From contig NMRA01000011.1 of the NCBI GenBank assembly GCA_002633005.1, forward strand, positions 1,552,093 to 1,612,092: a stretch of 60,000 nt of DNA, written 5' to 3'. Made by a program: the position numbers and the translations under genes. The notes under the pieces are model-generated. The model worked only from the letters and a program-made list of their open reading frames with translations, did no database searches and had not been told where the DNA came from. Origin of the DNA: Phoronis australis. Taxonomy: Eukaryota; Phoronida; Phoronidae. Shown here piece after piece: positions 1 through 12,170 of this stretch (positions are counted from its first letter, which is position 1; every line of letters begins with the position of its first letter).

Positions 1-1374
1 ACATTTTCTTGCGTAGTACCCTAGAGGAGGCGCCACTCTCCTAAATTACTAATTTCAATTTCCGGATAGTGAATGGTGGCACTGAACAGTAAGGCTGCGG
101 CCGTGGCCAATTTGTACTCCCAGAATATTAAAATTTGGGGGTAGACCAATTTTGGTGGCATTTTGTAGGTAGGCATTGCATGTAGGCTGAATGATTGCGG
201 TTTGGTTTTACTTGTAAACATGCAGAGAATGATAAAGGTCACTTTTTCGGCTGTAGCTGCTCTCTTCTTTAAGGTGGTGGCCCCTGTTGCATTTGTGCAT
301 TGCTGGGTAGCAACTGAGAAATTGGACGCGATTTCAGGTAGCCCTCAAACAAGCCAGATTTTCAAACAAACTAGTTGGTTGACAACACTTTTGGACCACA
401 TTTTTGGAATCGGTAGGATATTTGCTTTCGGAATCTAATGTTGGTTTAGTCTAGCATCGACAGGGAAGTGGTGGTTTTGGGGTGAAAAGTGCCGATATGC
501 ATTTTTGCCTTTATTTTTCTCAGTCCGACTTAGTTTCCACTGGGAGTGAAAGGGTCAAAAACTACAAGAGAGAATAAAGTTTCTGTGCTCATATGGAGGG
601 CTTGTGATGTGAAATGACTCAAAACTTTTCTTGATTTGCATGCAGTTTTCGACAGACTGAAGAAAGGGTGAAGAGTCCATTGACGCGTGTTCTGACAGAC
701 AAACCCATGTGAGAACTGTTCAGTGCTTCCTACGGTGACTGGAAATTCTCGCATCTATTTTACTGTCCAGTACAACGAAAAAAAATAATTTGGGCATTGA
801 AACGCTGTTCCTTGTCTTCCAATATTAGAACTTGGTATTTTAAGTATTTATAGCACCCGACCACACAAGACCCGACCATGAATAGCAGACGACGTACTTG
901 CCGGAAGTAAAATTTGATGATTTTGCCAGGTGTCACTAGTGAATAATGACGTCAGGAATTCTGCGTAAGATCACAGATTTCGTTCATGTACTATAGTCTA
1001 TGGTGTGACATATGAGTTCACTCTGCAGATCTCTTATTGGATACCAGATAGTTGGTTTTAACTTTTTAATCCATAGGGTTTTTGTTATACATGTATATGG
1101 AACCACGGGAAGCTTAATAATTGGGAAAAACACGTACAAACCCTACCGATCACGACAACTCAAAAACTTGTTATCGTATAACCAAAAGCGACGGAAATTG
1201 ACCTTTATACAGAGAGATGCTTGAAGCCACCATTTACCTTTTTGACACATGACTACATTGTTATCATCAGTATAACCTTCCTTTGCAGCACAATATACCA
1301 CGACCGTGGTAAATACAAGACAAGCTACGTTAGTTGAAAGTTTTTTGGCTCCACGTGAGAACGTAACCAGCGCC
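1..1374. other. Non-coding stretch, no recognisable feature
   Basis: The longest open frames here are under 80 codons, overlap each other on both strands and show no domain, motif or splice pattern I recognise. I see no repeat that recurs elsewhere in the window. Probably intergenic or intronic DNA. Confidence 0.6.
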
Positions 1375-1485
1375 AGTGTGTAATGTCCAATAACACGCGA
1401 GTTTCTTGTATAAACTTGTGCCGTAACCGATCTTCTCTGATGTCGCGCCGTAAAGTGAGAAGAGTTACAATGAGGTTAAAAACAG
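1375..1485 (-). repeat. Dispersed repeat, possible THAP-derived fragment (copy A)
   Basis: Read on the minus strand, this segment matches 45485-45595 on the plus strand, including the shared 15-mer TTTATACAAGAAACT. In one frame both copies read TRNSRV followed by G-H, which resembles the second half of a THAP zinc finger (NSRVC-x2-H) with the cysteine lost. Neither copy is an intact gene. The match is seen directly; the THAP origin is inference. Confidence 0.5.
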
Positions 1486-2131
1486 ATTTTGTTATCCTGG
1501 CCAGTGGCTCGGAGCCCGATAGGCCAGTCGTGGCCTGCCGGATTGACTCGTTGTATGACCCCGAGCGGGCCAGTGGCTCAGAAACTGATCAGACATCACG
1601 AACATAAACCAGACAAAGTTCAGTGGAAACTAAACTTCCAGTCAAGAAAATACTATACTAGTGAGCCAAAGTAATGTGCACGTGATTATGTTGGTGAATT
1701 ACCACGAAACTGCAAATCTACCTACTCGTCGTGGGCCGCGAATTCAGGTTCCGCTTTGGCCACAGCACCGTCAGGGCAGAAATTGTGCATTGACAATTAT
1801 TATTTGATTAATGTAAATGTAAATAAAGATTCCCCTAACACGTGGCCGTGGGATGGAAATCGAGTTGTTTCACAACAGTTTCTGCCAGCAAACACTAAAT
1901 TAGCTGAGCTCACGCGGCATCGGTGTCGTGTCAATTTTTAGTTTTATTGCACCTACAGCCGGTAACACAGTGATTTATTCATTACTGCTGGCTTTTCAAA
2001 TCGTTTGCACTCACGAACACTCCAAAGGCATTACAAATTGCATCTAATGAGACAGACTTTGTTTCAGTTTTAGTATTGGTTAGGTGAGAATAATTCATTT
2101 TGAAACAGAACGCTCTGTAATAAACGCCAAC

Positions 2132-2337
2132 ATGGCAACTCGCAATCCCGACTTAGGACGACCTAGAGCTCATCGGTCCCGATTTTGCAGGTGGATCGTT
2201 AAGTTTTACAGGATATCAATTCGTACAGGAATACAGTGATGAAGAAATACTAGAGAGGCGCCGTGAACAAGCTCAGACAACGGAACGTATGGAGTTATTT
2301 GGTAAGCCGGCATTCGTCAGGCACTGTCGACGTCTTC
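2132..2337 (+). pseudogene. Start of a second transposon ORF, convergent with the THAP ORF
   Basis: An ATG at 2132 in good context (gccaacATGG) opens a short frame. After an apparent one-base shift near 2155, an acidic/basic reading frame continues to about 2337 with the segment YQFVQEYSDEEILERRREQA. This acidic, E/R-rich composition looks like real protein-coding sequence rather than chance. It recalls an N-terminal motif (Y-x-FEP-E-[YF]-[ST]-x-EEL) that I associate with uncharacterised invertebrate proteins, but I cannot name the family with confidence. The segment is also bounded by a possible acceptor (ttttgcag, to 2190) and donor (GTAAG at 2302). It points toward the THAP remnant on the opposite strand, as if an internal deletion fused the 5' ends of two convergent genes of a larger element. 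Confidence 0.35.
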
Positions 2338-2531
2338 ACTAGGTCACAGACACGGAGATGTTTCACGGCCTCATACTTGCTACTTACAGCGTACATTTCA
2401 TTCGTCACTACCACGAGCCACTTCCTAAGCATTTCGGACTCCCGAGAAAGTAAAAAAAAACGATATATCCGCTTTCCTCGCAGCGGCTTAGTTCGGACAA
2501 GCGGGAACGATGCACCGCAACATAGCGGCAT
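2295..2531 (-). pseudogene. Decayed THAP zinc-finger ORF of the transposon
   Basis: THAP domains are C2CH zinc fingers used by P-element and Kolobok transposases to bind their own ends. Here an ATG at 2523 gives the CIVPAC motif (first Cys pair), but that frame stops within a few codons. The overlapping frame from 2531 carries the rest: an aromatic R-F-F segment, LRKWL around the invariant THAP tryptophan, and HLRVC for the third zinc ligand, with no clear histidine following. The domain is therefore split over two frames and incomplete. The paralogous copies at 52137 and about 53084 show the same CIVPAC start followed by stops. This is a transposon relic, not a host gene. Confidence 0.5.
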
Positions 2532-2699
2532 TCACTCTGCATATGAACCACTGACGTCGCTAGCGTCGTTTCTCACCTTCCTCACACGTTAACGCGACAC
2601 CTCTTGGCAAGGTAAGGTCGACCGTATGCGAGGCGAGGTGGATATAGACCGATTAAGACGGCAAAAATACTAATTAAAACGGGTGGCATTCTCCTTTAA

Positions 2700-5600
2700 A
2701 CGTTCTAGTTTGAACTCGAAATTTCGATTTTCTTACTCAAAATCGCGCACTTAGAATCTAAAATTCAGTAACCATAGTATCTCGGCAGCAATTTTTCTTT
2801 GAGATAAGCGCGTATCTACAAAGCAACCAAGAAGAAATGCAACGTCGTGTTCAACAAAATTTGCATAGGCCATCATGTATTCGATCTAGTCTCTCTTATG
2901 ATTGACGGCCATGGCGTGAAGTATGTTATCAAAGAAGGCTGACCTCACCACCAATTACAAGGGCACATATTGGTACCATCATCACAATAAGTATTCTATA
3001 CTTTTAATTTCGTTGAGTTACGACAACCTATTTAAGATCTCAACGTCATAGTATCAGATCACGTGACTTTCCACCTGAGGAAGCCAAGACATTCAGGAAT
3101 TTGACTGTATTTTCGGTTTGCACGAAGCTGACTGCACGCTGGAGGCAGGAACGAGGCCAAGGTCTACACACGCCTGCACCATCCTTGTATAGACTAGATC
3201 CTTTTAGGGACAGAGCACTTCCAGTCTCTTCCGACTCGTGATTCGTGGTGAAATGGTACCAAGTCATTACAGCTAAAGCTATCCCTTCCAACAAGATCAC
3301 AGAGTGTTCACCTTAACAATATGATTGCCCTCTTCTTTTACTAGTAGCGCGTTCACTTGGTGCTGCGTGGTAACGACAACACTTCTGTGATATCACTCTC
3401 TGCGTATACTGCGTGGCCGTTCGTATAGTAAATGATTAACTCTGACGCAAACGTTAACCTGTAAACTGCACATTATTATGTACTCATACTATACAGCTGA
3501 GGTTACTTTAGCGTCGCTAAAAAATAAGACTCAGAATAATTGACAATATAATGAATTGACAATGAAACGGTGTTTGTGTAACCCCAGTGTTTTTTTAATA
3601 TAAGACAAATAACATACAAGCTAATGAACTCAGCGAGAAAGTTAATGCAGTCATAAAATAAACTGTAAACAGTATTGGTTTACACGAAAATTACTGCTAG
3701 CTTCGTTTTGTTTTCAGCGCGCAAAAGACTGTGTGAGCCGAAAATACAGCCAACTGAATTCCTGATTTTTAAAGTCACGTGAGATTACTAACCTTGCAGG
3801 TGTCGTTAATTTCGCATTTAAAAAGGCTGTAGAGGATTCATAGCACACTGTTCTTTTTTGTTATTACTCTGTGCACAAAGACCTATTCTAAGTAGATCAG
3901 TATAATAAGAAAACAAGTGTACAGTACAGTGTATGCACTAGAACATTTGTATCAGTACTGAGCACTTACTACGACCTTAGTGCAGTATACGTTGAGAGTT
4001 TATACAGCTGTTCCTATTCGCGAGTAGACATCAGCCGAACGGTTTCAATCTATTCTGNGCCTAGAAATTGTAATATTGAGCCTTTTCGGAATACATCTTT
4101 CTACTGTCGATGACTTTTGTTTACGATAGTGTCCTTATACAGTATGAATAACACACCGGTTAAATCGGCCACATAATATGTGTTTATTGTGCATGTATGT
4201 GCTTCAAGCACGCGGCTATTAAACATCACTTCAGAAACGAAGGCTAAAAATCGTTCACAGTCCGCCATTTTTTCACGTTGTTGTAAAGCTAACCAATGAC
4301 TGCCAAGATTACATCGACCAATGCTAAAGCACGTGCCACTAGGTGATACCTGCGTGCTGGCTGGGCTAAGCACGCAGGGAACCAGCGAGCCTGTACCTGG
4401 GCCTTCACAAGTTATCCGTGACGTCATCTTGTGAGGCCCGGGAACCAGGTTAGCAGACTACGTGCTTAGAGGCCACAACTAGGCAATGTCTTTGAATATT
4501 ACCACTCTCGTCGGTGGGTGGTTTTTACCCACAGGTGCCGTGTAATTCGCTAAAAGCGTAGGTCATGCATACCTGTTGAGCAGAATTTTGAGGGATGTAG
4601 AGCGTTACAAAGTCTTATTTTGTTTCAGGGAATAGGATGAGAAAGTCCTTTTAAACATCTGTTAATAGGCAAAGACGGGTTTGGTGTCCTTTCAAGTAAC
4701 GTAACACAGGCATCAGATGTTTCAACGACAAAGTTGTAATTGCGCTCTATTTTAATACATCAACTCGATGTCTATGCTTGGCTGAATCAATAATACAAAC
4801 AGTTACCAGAAATATAAATGACTGTCGTGAGTTTCAAGGTTTATAGGTTAGTATGCATTAGCAGACAATTAAAAAAATTGTCTCAGATTATGGCATCACC
4901 AGTTTCAACAATTTCTACCGGGGGATGTTAATGTTTTTCGTGTTCTTAATGATTATGTACTCCACTAATCCTAAGTCACTGAAAGTCCATTTTACACCGT
5001 TTCAATATATCACGCGAATGGGTACTCAAAACAATTTTGATACGGAAACAACGTGAACAAGTTTTCTTGTCATTAAGACTATATTGAAAACGACACTCTT
5101 GTGTCAGTTATCCGTTTTTAGTCGCTGTTATACCCGTTTCGCAAATGCTCAGAATGCTGTTTCAAAGACAAAGCAGTTTCAAAAATGAACCGAACAAAAT
5201 TGAACGAAATTCTGCCAGGCTCCACCAAACTATAACGAACAACGTGCCAAAAACCGGTGGATGTTTAGTTGAACTATTGCCGCAATAAATTAGCGCATTT
5301 ATAGAATTTTAGTCAGATTATGCTTTCATGTTCAGCTAATTTAAATACACCAGGTGACCTTAGCTTTGATTGGCCAACCAAGGAACAGACGTCAGATTTG
5401 TTAGCCAGATTCTAATGCCAACAGCGGGCTGAACTAGTGATTAAATATACAGGTAGGTTCATTACCCGCCGTTAGGAGTATAGGAAACACACATGAACGG
5501 CGTTATTTCTATTCCCTTCTTATGAAGGTGACAGATTTTTGGTGTTCAAACAACGATGACGTTTTTGTTAAAATATCACTCAACAAGAGGATACCGAATG

Positions 5601-6359
5601 ACACTGAGATAAGCAGACTGCTCAGGTCCTTCTTTGCATCGATAGTCTTCTTCATATAATTATAATTGGTTGGACTTCACTTGAATCCATAGAACATCTC
5701 TTAGTAAATGCACATTGTTCTCGTCTCATCAGTGCAATGCAGAAACATTTGACATTCAAATGGATATCAGACATTCTGGTTCCTCAAGAACAAGATTGGA
5801 CATTTCTGAGTTACCGTGGAGGGGGGGGGGGGCGTCCCATAAAAATTGCTTTGGTCTTTGCTGCAATAAAAAGACATATTTGGCAGCAGAAGGCCTGAGA
5901 AATACAATAAATCACATTTTAGTGACTCTTAAGGGTGTTACATTTTAGCTGATTGGACAAATAATAAGACACATGAATTGCTAGAGAAGATGCACATTCA
6001 ACCACGAACACCTTGAAACTTAGCATAGACACCGGGATACTGGGCAACGGGTTGCCGATTGGTTTGTTCGTTACCACCCGATTGGAAAACAATTCCAGCT
6101 GGCTGGAAGAGAATAGCAAGGGCAACGCGTAGGGTTGAAATGTGCCCACGACAGCACCACAAACAATGTGCTTCTATGGAAGATTGTATTATCACAAAAA
6201 TGGTCACTAGATGGCATCGAATACGTTCTAACGGTCCGAATTGAGAAGGGTCATGAAAATCAGCGATAAGGAACTTCTAAGACACACAGAAGAAACGGAA
6301 AAACAACAATTGACACAAGGCACATCAGTATACGCAAAACAAAGCAAAATTGACCCTAC
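2700..6359. other. Non-coding stretch
   Basis: No gene recognised. It contains a 12-base G tract at 5821-5832, a single N at 4058 with no duplication flanking it, and scattered short frames. The segment near 3180-3310 shares short similarity with 14920-15050 (for example CCGACTCGTG followed by TTCGT), suggesting an old dispersed repeat. Confidence 0.5.
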
Positions 6360-7500
6360 AGGACGCCAGAATATTTGAAAACATCCGAAAATCAACATCA
6401 GCCAGGGTCTTGGCATCAGAAACACAACCATCTATTTTCATAATGATCCTTTGAGCGGTTTAGCAGATAGAGAGGCAAAGGTAAAATACATACAATAAAA
6501 AATTAAATGGCCACCAGGTGGTGCGTAAAAAACAAATCTGTACGAAACTAAGAGGGCGCAGACGTCTCCGAAGATACAGAGGCAAAGGTAAGAAAATATT
6601 TATCCACTAGGTTGTGTTATTTGGATCACTTCAACACCTGCTACCGTTTGTGATCGGCACCATAGGAATACATCTTTCAAATTTCTCATTAAGCTCCTTC
6701 AAATGGTTAAGGAGATTCGGCCACAGACGCAAACAAAACAAAATCGCCACTGGAGGGCGACACAGTAGCCGGAGCCGTCCGAAAGTCAACGTCAGCAACA
6801 CATCCGTAAATTTTCATTATTATCATTCCATCGGTATGACAGATAAAGAGGCGGACTCCAGAAAACAGAGTAATGATATAAAATGGCCACCAGGAGGCGC
6901 AGAAAACATCAAATATGTCCGAAAATGGGAAATCTGCGTCGTCTCCTTAGTAGCAACAAATTTGCCGAATTTCATGAAAATTAAAATTGATGAACTCCAA
7001 AGATGCAGAGGCAAACGTAAAAAAAAACATTTTGCCACTAGGGGCACAGTGGTATTTGGATCACTTCATCACTCGTTACCGTTTGTCGTCGGCCCCATAG
7101 GAATACGTCTTTCAAATTTCACAAGGTCCTTCAAGGTGTTGTTGAGATTCAGCCGCAGACGCAAAAAAGCAAAATCGCCACTAGGGTGCGCACAGTAGTC
7201 CGACCAATCCGAAAGTGTACCTCAGTCGTAGCCTTCTCATCAGGGACACGTGTATACAATTGAGGGATATGGCGGATAAAGAGACGGACGCCAGAAAACG
7301 GACGCAAAACTAAAAAATAGCCACAAGACGGCGTAAAATCCATTCGAAAATGAAATGGAATCATTGCCTTCCAATTAAAAAGCAATTTGCCGAATTTCAT
7401 AAACATCCATCAAGGAACTCCGGAGATACAGTGTAAAACGTAAAAAAATTGTCGCTAGGGCGCACGCCAATCGCCGGATTCGTTTGAAACTAGTCATCAT
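6360..7500. repeat. Degenerate tandem array, unit about 435 bp
   Basis: Recurring landmarks define the units. TATTTGGATCACTTCA occurs at 6618 and 7053 (spacing 435). The phrase 'atggccaccagg' at about 6507 recurs at 6883 and, degraded, near 7315. Variants of 'gccgaatttcat' and 'gatacagaggcaaa' also recur. The first unit seems shortened by about 60 bp. A 194-codon open frame at 6614-7198 runs along two units and repeats its own peptide phrases (PFV-G-IGI-LSNF). That is expected from the repeat and is not good evidence of a gene. Confidence 0.75.
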
Positions 7501-9366
7501 ATGCTGTTAGTTCCAAAAAAACACATCTCCCAAAGATCAAAAAGTTCTTGGAGAACTTTATGATGAACTTAATGAGCGGATAAAAATCCAAAAACAACCC
7601 GGAAATTTCTAAATGCCAGATTTCACCTCACCGCACTAATTAGACGCTTTCGGATATAAAACATATGCGCTAGTACAGGCTACAGTACATTTTTTAAACT
7701 ATTCGTTCTTGCAATGTTCCGTCGGGTTTTCGTCTTTAACTTTTCGTAAACCGTTTCTTTCAGAAGTATTGGATTTTGTCGTTGCATTGGCACTCATTAT
7801 CAATGACTGAAACGTGTTATTTTCGCAAAAAGAATCCCTGTTGCTCCATATACGTCCGGAGCGGAAGTCCTCACCAGTATATTGCAATGTCCTCAAAAAT
7901 CGTTTCGTTCATTAGGGGGGTAATTTCTTGAGACCAATGTTTTATTTCATGGCATACCACTCAAGCACTATTAATATGTGTAATTAAGTCGCAATACTGC
8001 AATGCTTACGAGTTTTGCCTTGGTCAGATAATAAGTCCAAATTAGACCATTCAAAATTAAGACACAGCAATACTTTTCGCGTCTAGATCTTTGGGACACA
8101 GGTAAAATAGAATTTTCCAAAACAATCCCTAGGGGGAAAACACTCAACACGAGAAAGGCGAGAAAATTTTAAGCTGTACATTACACCGCTTGGGAGTTAA
8201 TGCGTTTTTCTATTAGTACGTAATGCACGCATAATGTGACACGTGATGTGTTGTGCGTATATTTTCGTTTTAGCAATGAAATAAACGAGGGGTTTCCAGT
8301 TGCTTGTAATGTTTATGGCATAATATGCACAATCCTTAATGCAGAACGGAACATGTAGCAATTGAATACGCATAAAGGGGGATGGGGTTCCGTTTTCATG
8401 ACGTCTGCGCTTGGGTTTTCCAATTGAAACTGTGCCAACTACTATGGCAGTTGCTGTTCCCCACCCTTGTTAAATGTAAGATAGTTTGTACTTTCCCAAA
8501 GAATAAAACCACAACTACTTGTTCACACAGCACCATTCATAGGCAGTGGTGTTTGTCACTTGGCAATGTTTGAGTGTCACAATGCTGCACTAGTACCGAA
8601 ATCACGACTAATTGTTCCTGTTGTCTACGAAAACGCGTTATTTTATACGGATACATGGAATCAAGAATAAAACGCAATTGCCATCACAATGGGTACATGC
8701 ATCAATCATCTTTACATTAAGCGTTAAACACTTACGGGAACACGTCTAAAATGTCCGTATTACTGTTCAGCTGTCAGTTACTTCGCTTGTGATACATATA
8801 GCAATTGAGCCACGAGGATCCCGCCTACCATTGAAACAAACCGACCAATGTCATAATGCGATTGGCTGTTATAGTACAAGGCTTCAAATAAGGCTTTTAA
8901 TCGGACATTGTGGGGAGGATTCGAATTCAGTAAGAAACCAATGAAATCTGCTTTCTAAGAACAAACTTCAAAATATAACGATTAAATTCGACATCTAAGT
9001 CCATGACTCCGCCAACGACCACAGACGGAGGTAGGCGTGCTACAATTTGAATATTATACTGAAGCCAGATATCATCATCATGTTTTCAGGGTCTATGTGC
9101 ACTTGAATCCTTTCAAAACCCCAGCTGCAATTTACAGGGTGACTAATGTTATTAACTGTGAATCGTTATGACTGTACTTCAAACATTTAGGTTAAAAACA
9201 TGATAAAAATGACATCCGAGGAAACCCAAGGAGCCCCTGCATACAGTTCAGACATTCAAGTTTTCAGGAAGGTTCGACACAGTTTCCCAAAAAGCCGTGC
9301 ATCAGAAGTTGACTGAGTTGTAAAACATTTTGATAATTTATGTTTTTATTCAAAGTAGTAAATACA
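7501..9366. other. Non-coding stretch
   Basis: No ORF of interest, no RNA gene and no repeat that I can match elsewhere in the window, apart from a short shared phrase 'aaggttcgacacagttt' at about 9271 and 20849. Confidence 0.5.
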
Positions 9367-10390
9367 CAAAACGTAACTCGATTGGCGTAGATCGACATAC
9401 ATAGATTATTACATGGCGAAGTCGTTATCCCCCGTTATCTAGAGCCCGAGCGGATTTTAGAGAATTATAGCCCGAGGGGCGTTAGCCTTGAGGGTGATAA
9501 TTCTCCAAAATCCACGAGGGTTCTAGATAAGGGAGATAACGACTGAGAACATGGAATAATCTATTTATATCACATACTTTACGAGAAACATTGCAATGAA
9601 TCGATCTACCTTTCTGGACTCGCCTCGGCTTTGTAACTACTTTCTATGCCAGAGGCCCGGGGTCGGAGGTCGTGACCTTTTAAGAAAAGCCGAGCTAATT
9701 TTGTCAAATAATGGTTATACTCAAAAGCAATTGAAAATTTAAACAAAATAGAAATAAAGTGAATCTATAAATAAAGGTTTAGCAACTATTATAGCTTACT
9801 ACACATTTTATCACGCTAAGCTTCGACCGGTAAAATAGCGTCTGCTAAAGTACGTTACCACTAGTAACAGTAACTGACTATAATGCTCAAGTCAAAGGAT
9901 CCCGACGACACGAAACCCGCATTCAAGTTGGAGATCGGTGATTTACAAGTGAGAGAACACAAGAGAAAATTTTCACTGCATTAAAATATCGTTTTTATGG
10001 AAATTATGCGTCTCAGTTTTCGTAGCGTATAAATGTCGGTGCAATGCCATTTGCTGAACATGCGATTGTTGCGCGTGCTCATTTAGTATTCTATTTTCAC
10101 GTACGATGACGTCAGCCGCTGAGTGGTGTAGTGGTAAAGTCGGCGACTCGAAACTCTAGAGGCCCGGGTTCGGCTCCGGCCTCGGTTGCCCGCAAAAATG
10201 TTATCTCACTAGTGAGATAATTGCATGGGTTATTACACCGTTGTATCTGCCATTCGAGGCTAATATTGTGCTATAAGAAGTAATATCCCACGAGACATTA
10301 TTCTGCGGTCTCTGTCGAAACTCGAGGTCGATACGCGAAACAATGTCTTGTGGGATATTTCTTCATCTACGCCAATCGAGTTACGTTTTG
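9367..10390. mobile_element. 1-kb non-autonomous element with 25-bp perfect TIRs, subterminal hairpins and a tRNA-like core
   Basis: Positions 9367-9391 (starting CAAAACGTAACTCGATTGGC) are the exact reverse complement of 10366-10390. Just inside the left end, 9411-9470 and 9497-9570 form a long imperfect palindrome around 'cgttatc...ctaga...gattttagagaattat'. Just inside the right end, 10284-10301 and 10342-10359 form another hairpin (AATATCCCACGAGACATT against its near complement). A related fragment of the left palindrome lies at 53547-53630, so this is a dispersed family. No transposase is encoded. I find no convincing target-site duplication, and the superfamily is unknown. Confidence 0.75.
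10117..10188 (+). ncRNA. tRNA-like sequence (tRNA pseudogene or SINE head)
   Basis: The segment is 72 nt, normal tRNA length. The box A-like stretch TGGTGTAGTGGT and box B-like GTTCGGCTCC (10168-10177) are at the expected spacing. The acceptor arms CGCTGAG and CTCGGTT pair in at least five of seven positions, allowing a G-U. The T stem is imperfect and no clean anticodon arm can be assigned, so it is more likely tRNA-derived, as in SINEs, than a working tRNA. It sits inside the TIR-bounded element 9367-10390. Confidence 0.5.
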
Positions 10391-11919
10391 AATTTCTACC
10401 ATACGCTTCGAATTCCTAAGCTTCAGTTCTCTCATTTTTTCGGCAGATTTTTTAAATACTTCACCCAGACTGTTCACGTGGCGGATCACATCTTATATGT
10501 ATGTGCATGCGCGTTAGGTTACAAGTTTTCTCTAGTAAAAGAAACAGTGTTAAATGTAACGACTAATTACTTGAAAGGAGATAACAAAGAGAAAAACAAC
10601 GATAAGTTGTGCATTGAACTTGTAACATTTCCTGAAAATACCAATAACAACAATATTTGATATTGTAATTGCCGAGGAATCGGCGCTTTGCAGACGATGT
10701 AATGTTTAGCTGTGGCAATTGAAAATTGAGACAGAACTGTCATATAATTAAATGTTTTGTACCAGACGTTACGTGAGGGGCCTGATTGCGTGTTGAGTAT
10801 TATTTATACTGCTGCAATTGTTTTACTTCAAGCTATTTTCGGAGAGTTTGATGATCGAACCGGCTAACGACGTCGAGTCGACATTGACCTACCTTTTGAA
10901 CTTTCCATGTCAGAGGTCACTGTTGAAGTAGTGCGGGTGGTGAATACGGAAAACAATACCACATGGCCGTAATGCACTCAACTGATTGAACGCGTATGGG
11001 ATAACCTATCAAATTTAAAACGCAGTAATTTTGCGTTGAGTTTTTTTATTTTGACCATTAATAATAGCTCGAAACATCAAATTTCACAATAATGTCATAT
11101 TAAACAGAACGCAAACCCAAATGTAGACTTAATTCAAACTATAATTTTGAATTCATTAAAGAAGAAACTTGTTGTAATTACTCTGTTCACATTAACGAAG
11201 CTTAGTCTACAATCCCAACAAAAAAACATAGCCTTATCGACATCCGGTGAAATGCAAAGGAGTAGTCGTGACCTTGAAATTGTCGCACTTTTGAGGTCAA
11301 ATTGAGCATTCTATCATGCATGTGACGCGTTCGAGTTAAAACAGCTCAAAATTTGAATCGGCAACACCTACTTTTCATTTTATAAAAACTACGATGGGCA
11401 TCAAAACAAGGGAAATTATAAACGCGAAAGGTTTTGTGAAGAAGCCAAAACGCTAAAATGTTAGGTACTATAAATCCACAGAAATACATTTGTACACCGG
11501 CTTATGGTTATCAGTAAATCAGAAAGTAAGATTACAACCGTTGAAACCTATTCTGACATCGTATAACAAAAGGGGGAGTGGCTTTTCAGTAACCCCTGTA
11601 AAGTTCACAATTATAGCAGAGATGTCTTTTTGATTGGCGGAGATAATCTACGTAACGGTGACTTCCAGAACCCAAACATAAAACTACGTTAAGTGAAAGA
11701 TACTCATGACGGCTGCAATCAAAATACAGGCCCGGCTCGTCTCATCTTGTAACCGTTCAATTACCAGTATAGGTAACAATAGACAAGCGGTAGATGGGGG
11801 CGTAGTGATTGTGTTCCACAGGTTTATATGAAATGTAGCCTTTCAGACATCTGGCTTCTCTTGTTTTGAGAGACATCGCGCATCACAGTCTTCAACATAC
11901 ATTGTAGTTTTATACAACT
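10391..11919. other. Non-coding stretch
   Basis: A 105-codon open frame at 10343-10660 straddles the right end of the transposon and has no recognisable domain, so I do not call it a gene. Nothing else is seen. Confidence 0.5.
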
Positions 11920-12170
11920 ACCGAGTGTCATGTGAAACACGGGGATAATGACGTTAAACTATTAATATTACTCAGCTCAATGTCCTCAAAACACAGGAAT
12001 TATGTCGTTGCATTATTACTAACCAATGTCCTGTGAAACACAGGGATGGTGTTGAGATATTATTACCCAATGTCCGAAGCTGTGGAACATAGGGTTAATG
12101 GCAATAAATTATTCCTACTCAATGTTCTTCGAAACACAGGGATAATGGAACTGAGTTATTCGCTATCTTT
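11920..12170. repeat. Minisatellite, about five degenerate units of ~46-55 bp
   Basis: Units begin with 'caatgtcctgtgaaacacag' or variants at about 11923, 11978, 12024, 12068 and 12120. Each is followed by 'ggataatg' and an A/T-rich tail with 'ttattac'. Units have diverged by substitutions and small indels. Confidence 0.75.

Larger units (their letters stand above)
1957..2695 (-). mobile_element. TTAA-flanked THAP-bearing DNA transposon, deletion derivative
   Basis: On the minus strand this region aligns over most of its length with 51966-52495 and its duplicate 52913-53436. All copies begin AGGAGAATGCCACCCG immediately after a TTAA (2696-2699 here). A TTAA target and a THAP-domain transposase are known hallmarks of the Kolobok superfamily. 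This copy keeps about 200 bp (roughly 2105-2305) that the other copies lack, containing the start of a second ORF on the plus strand. No clear terminal inverted repeat is visible, so the far boundary near 1957 is set only by where similarity fades. Confidence 0.6.

Noticed and set aside
6614-7198. 194-codon open frame as a protein-coding gene
   Set aside because: It lies wholly within a degenerate tandem repeat, repeats its own phrases, and has no recognisable domain; kept only as a low-interest finding.
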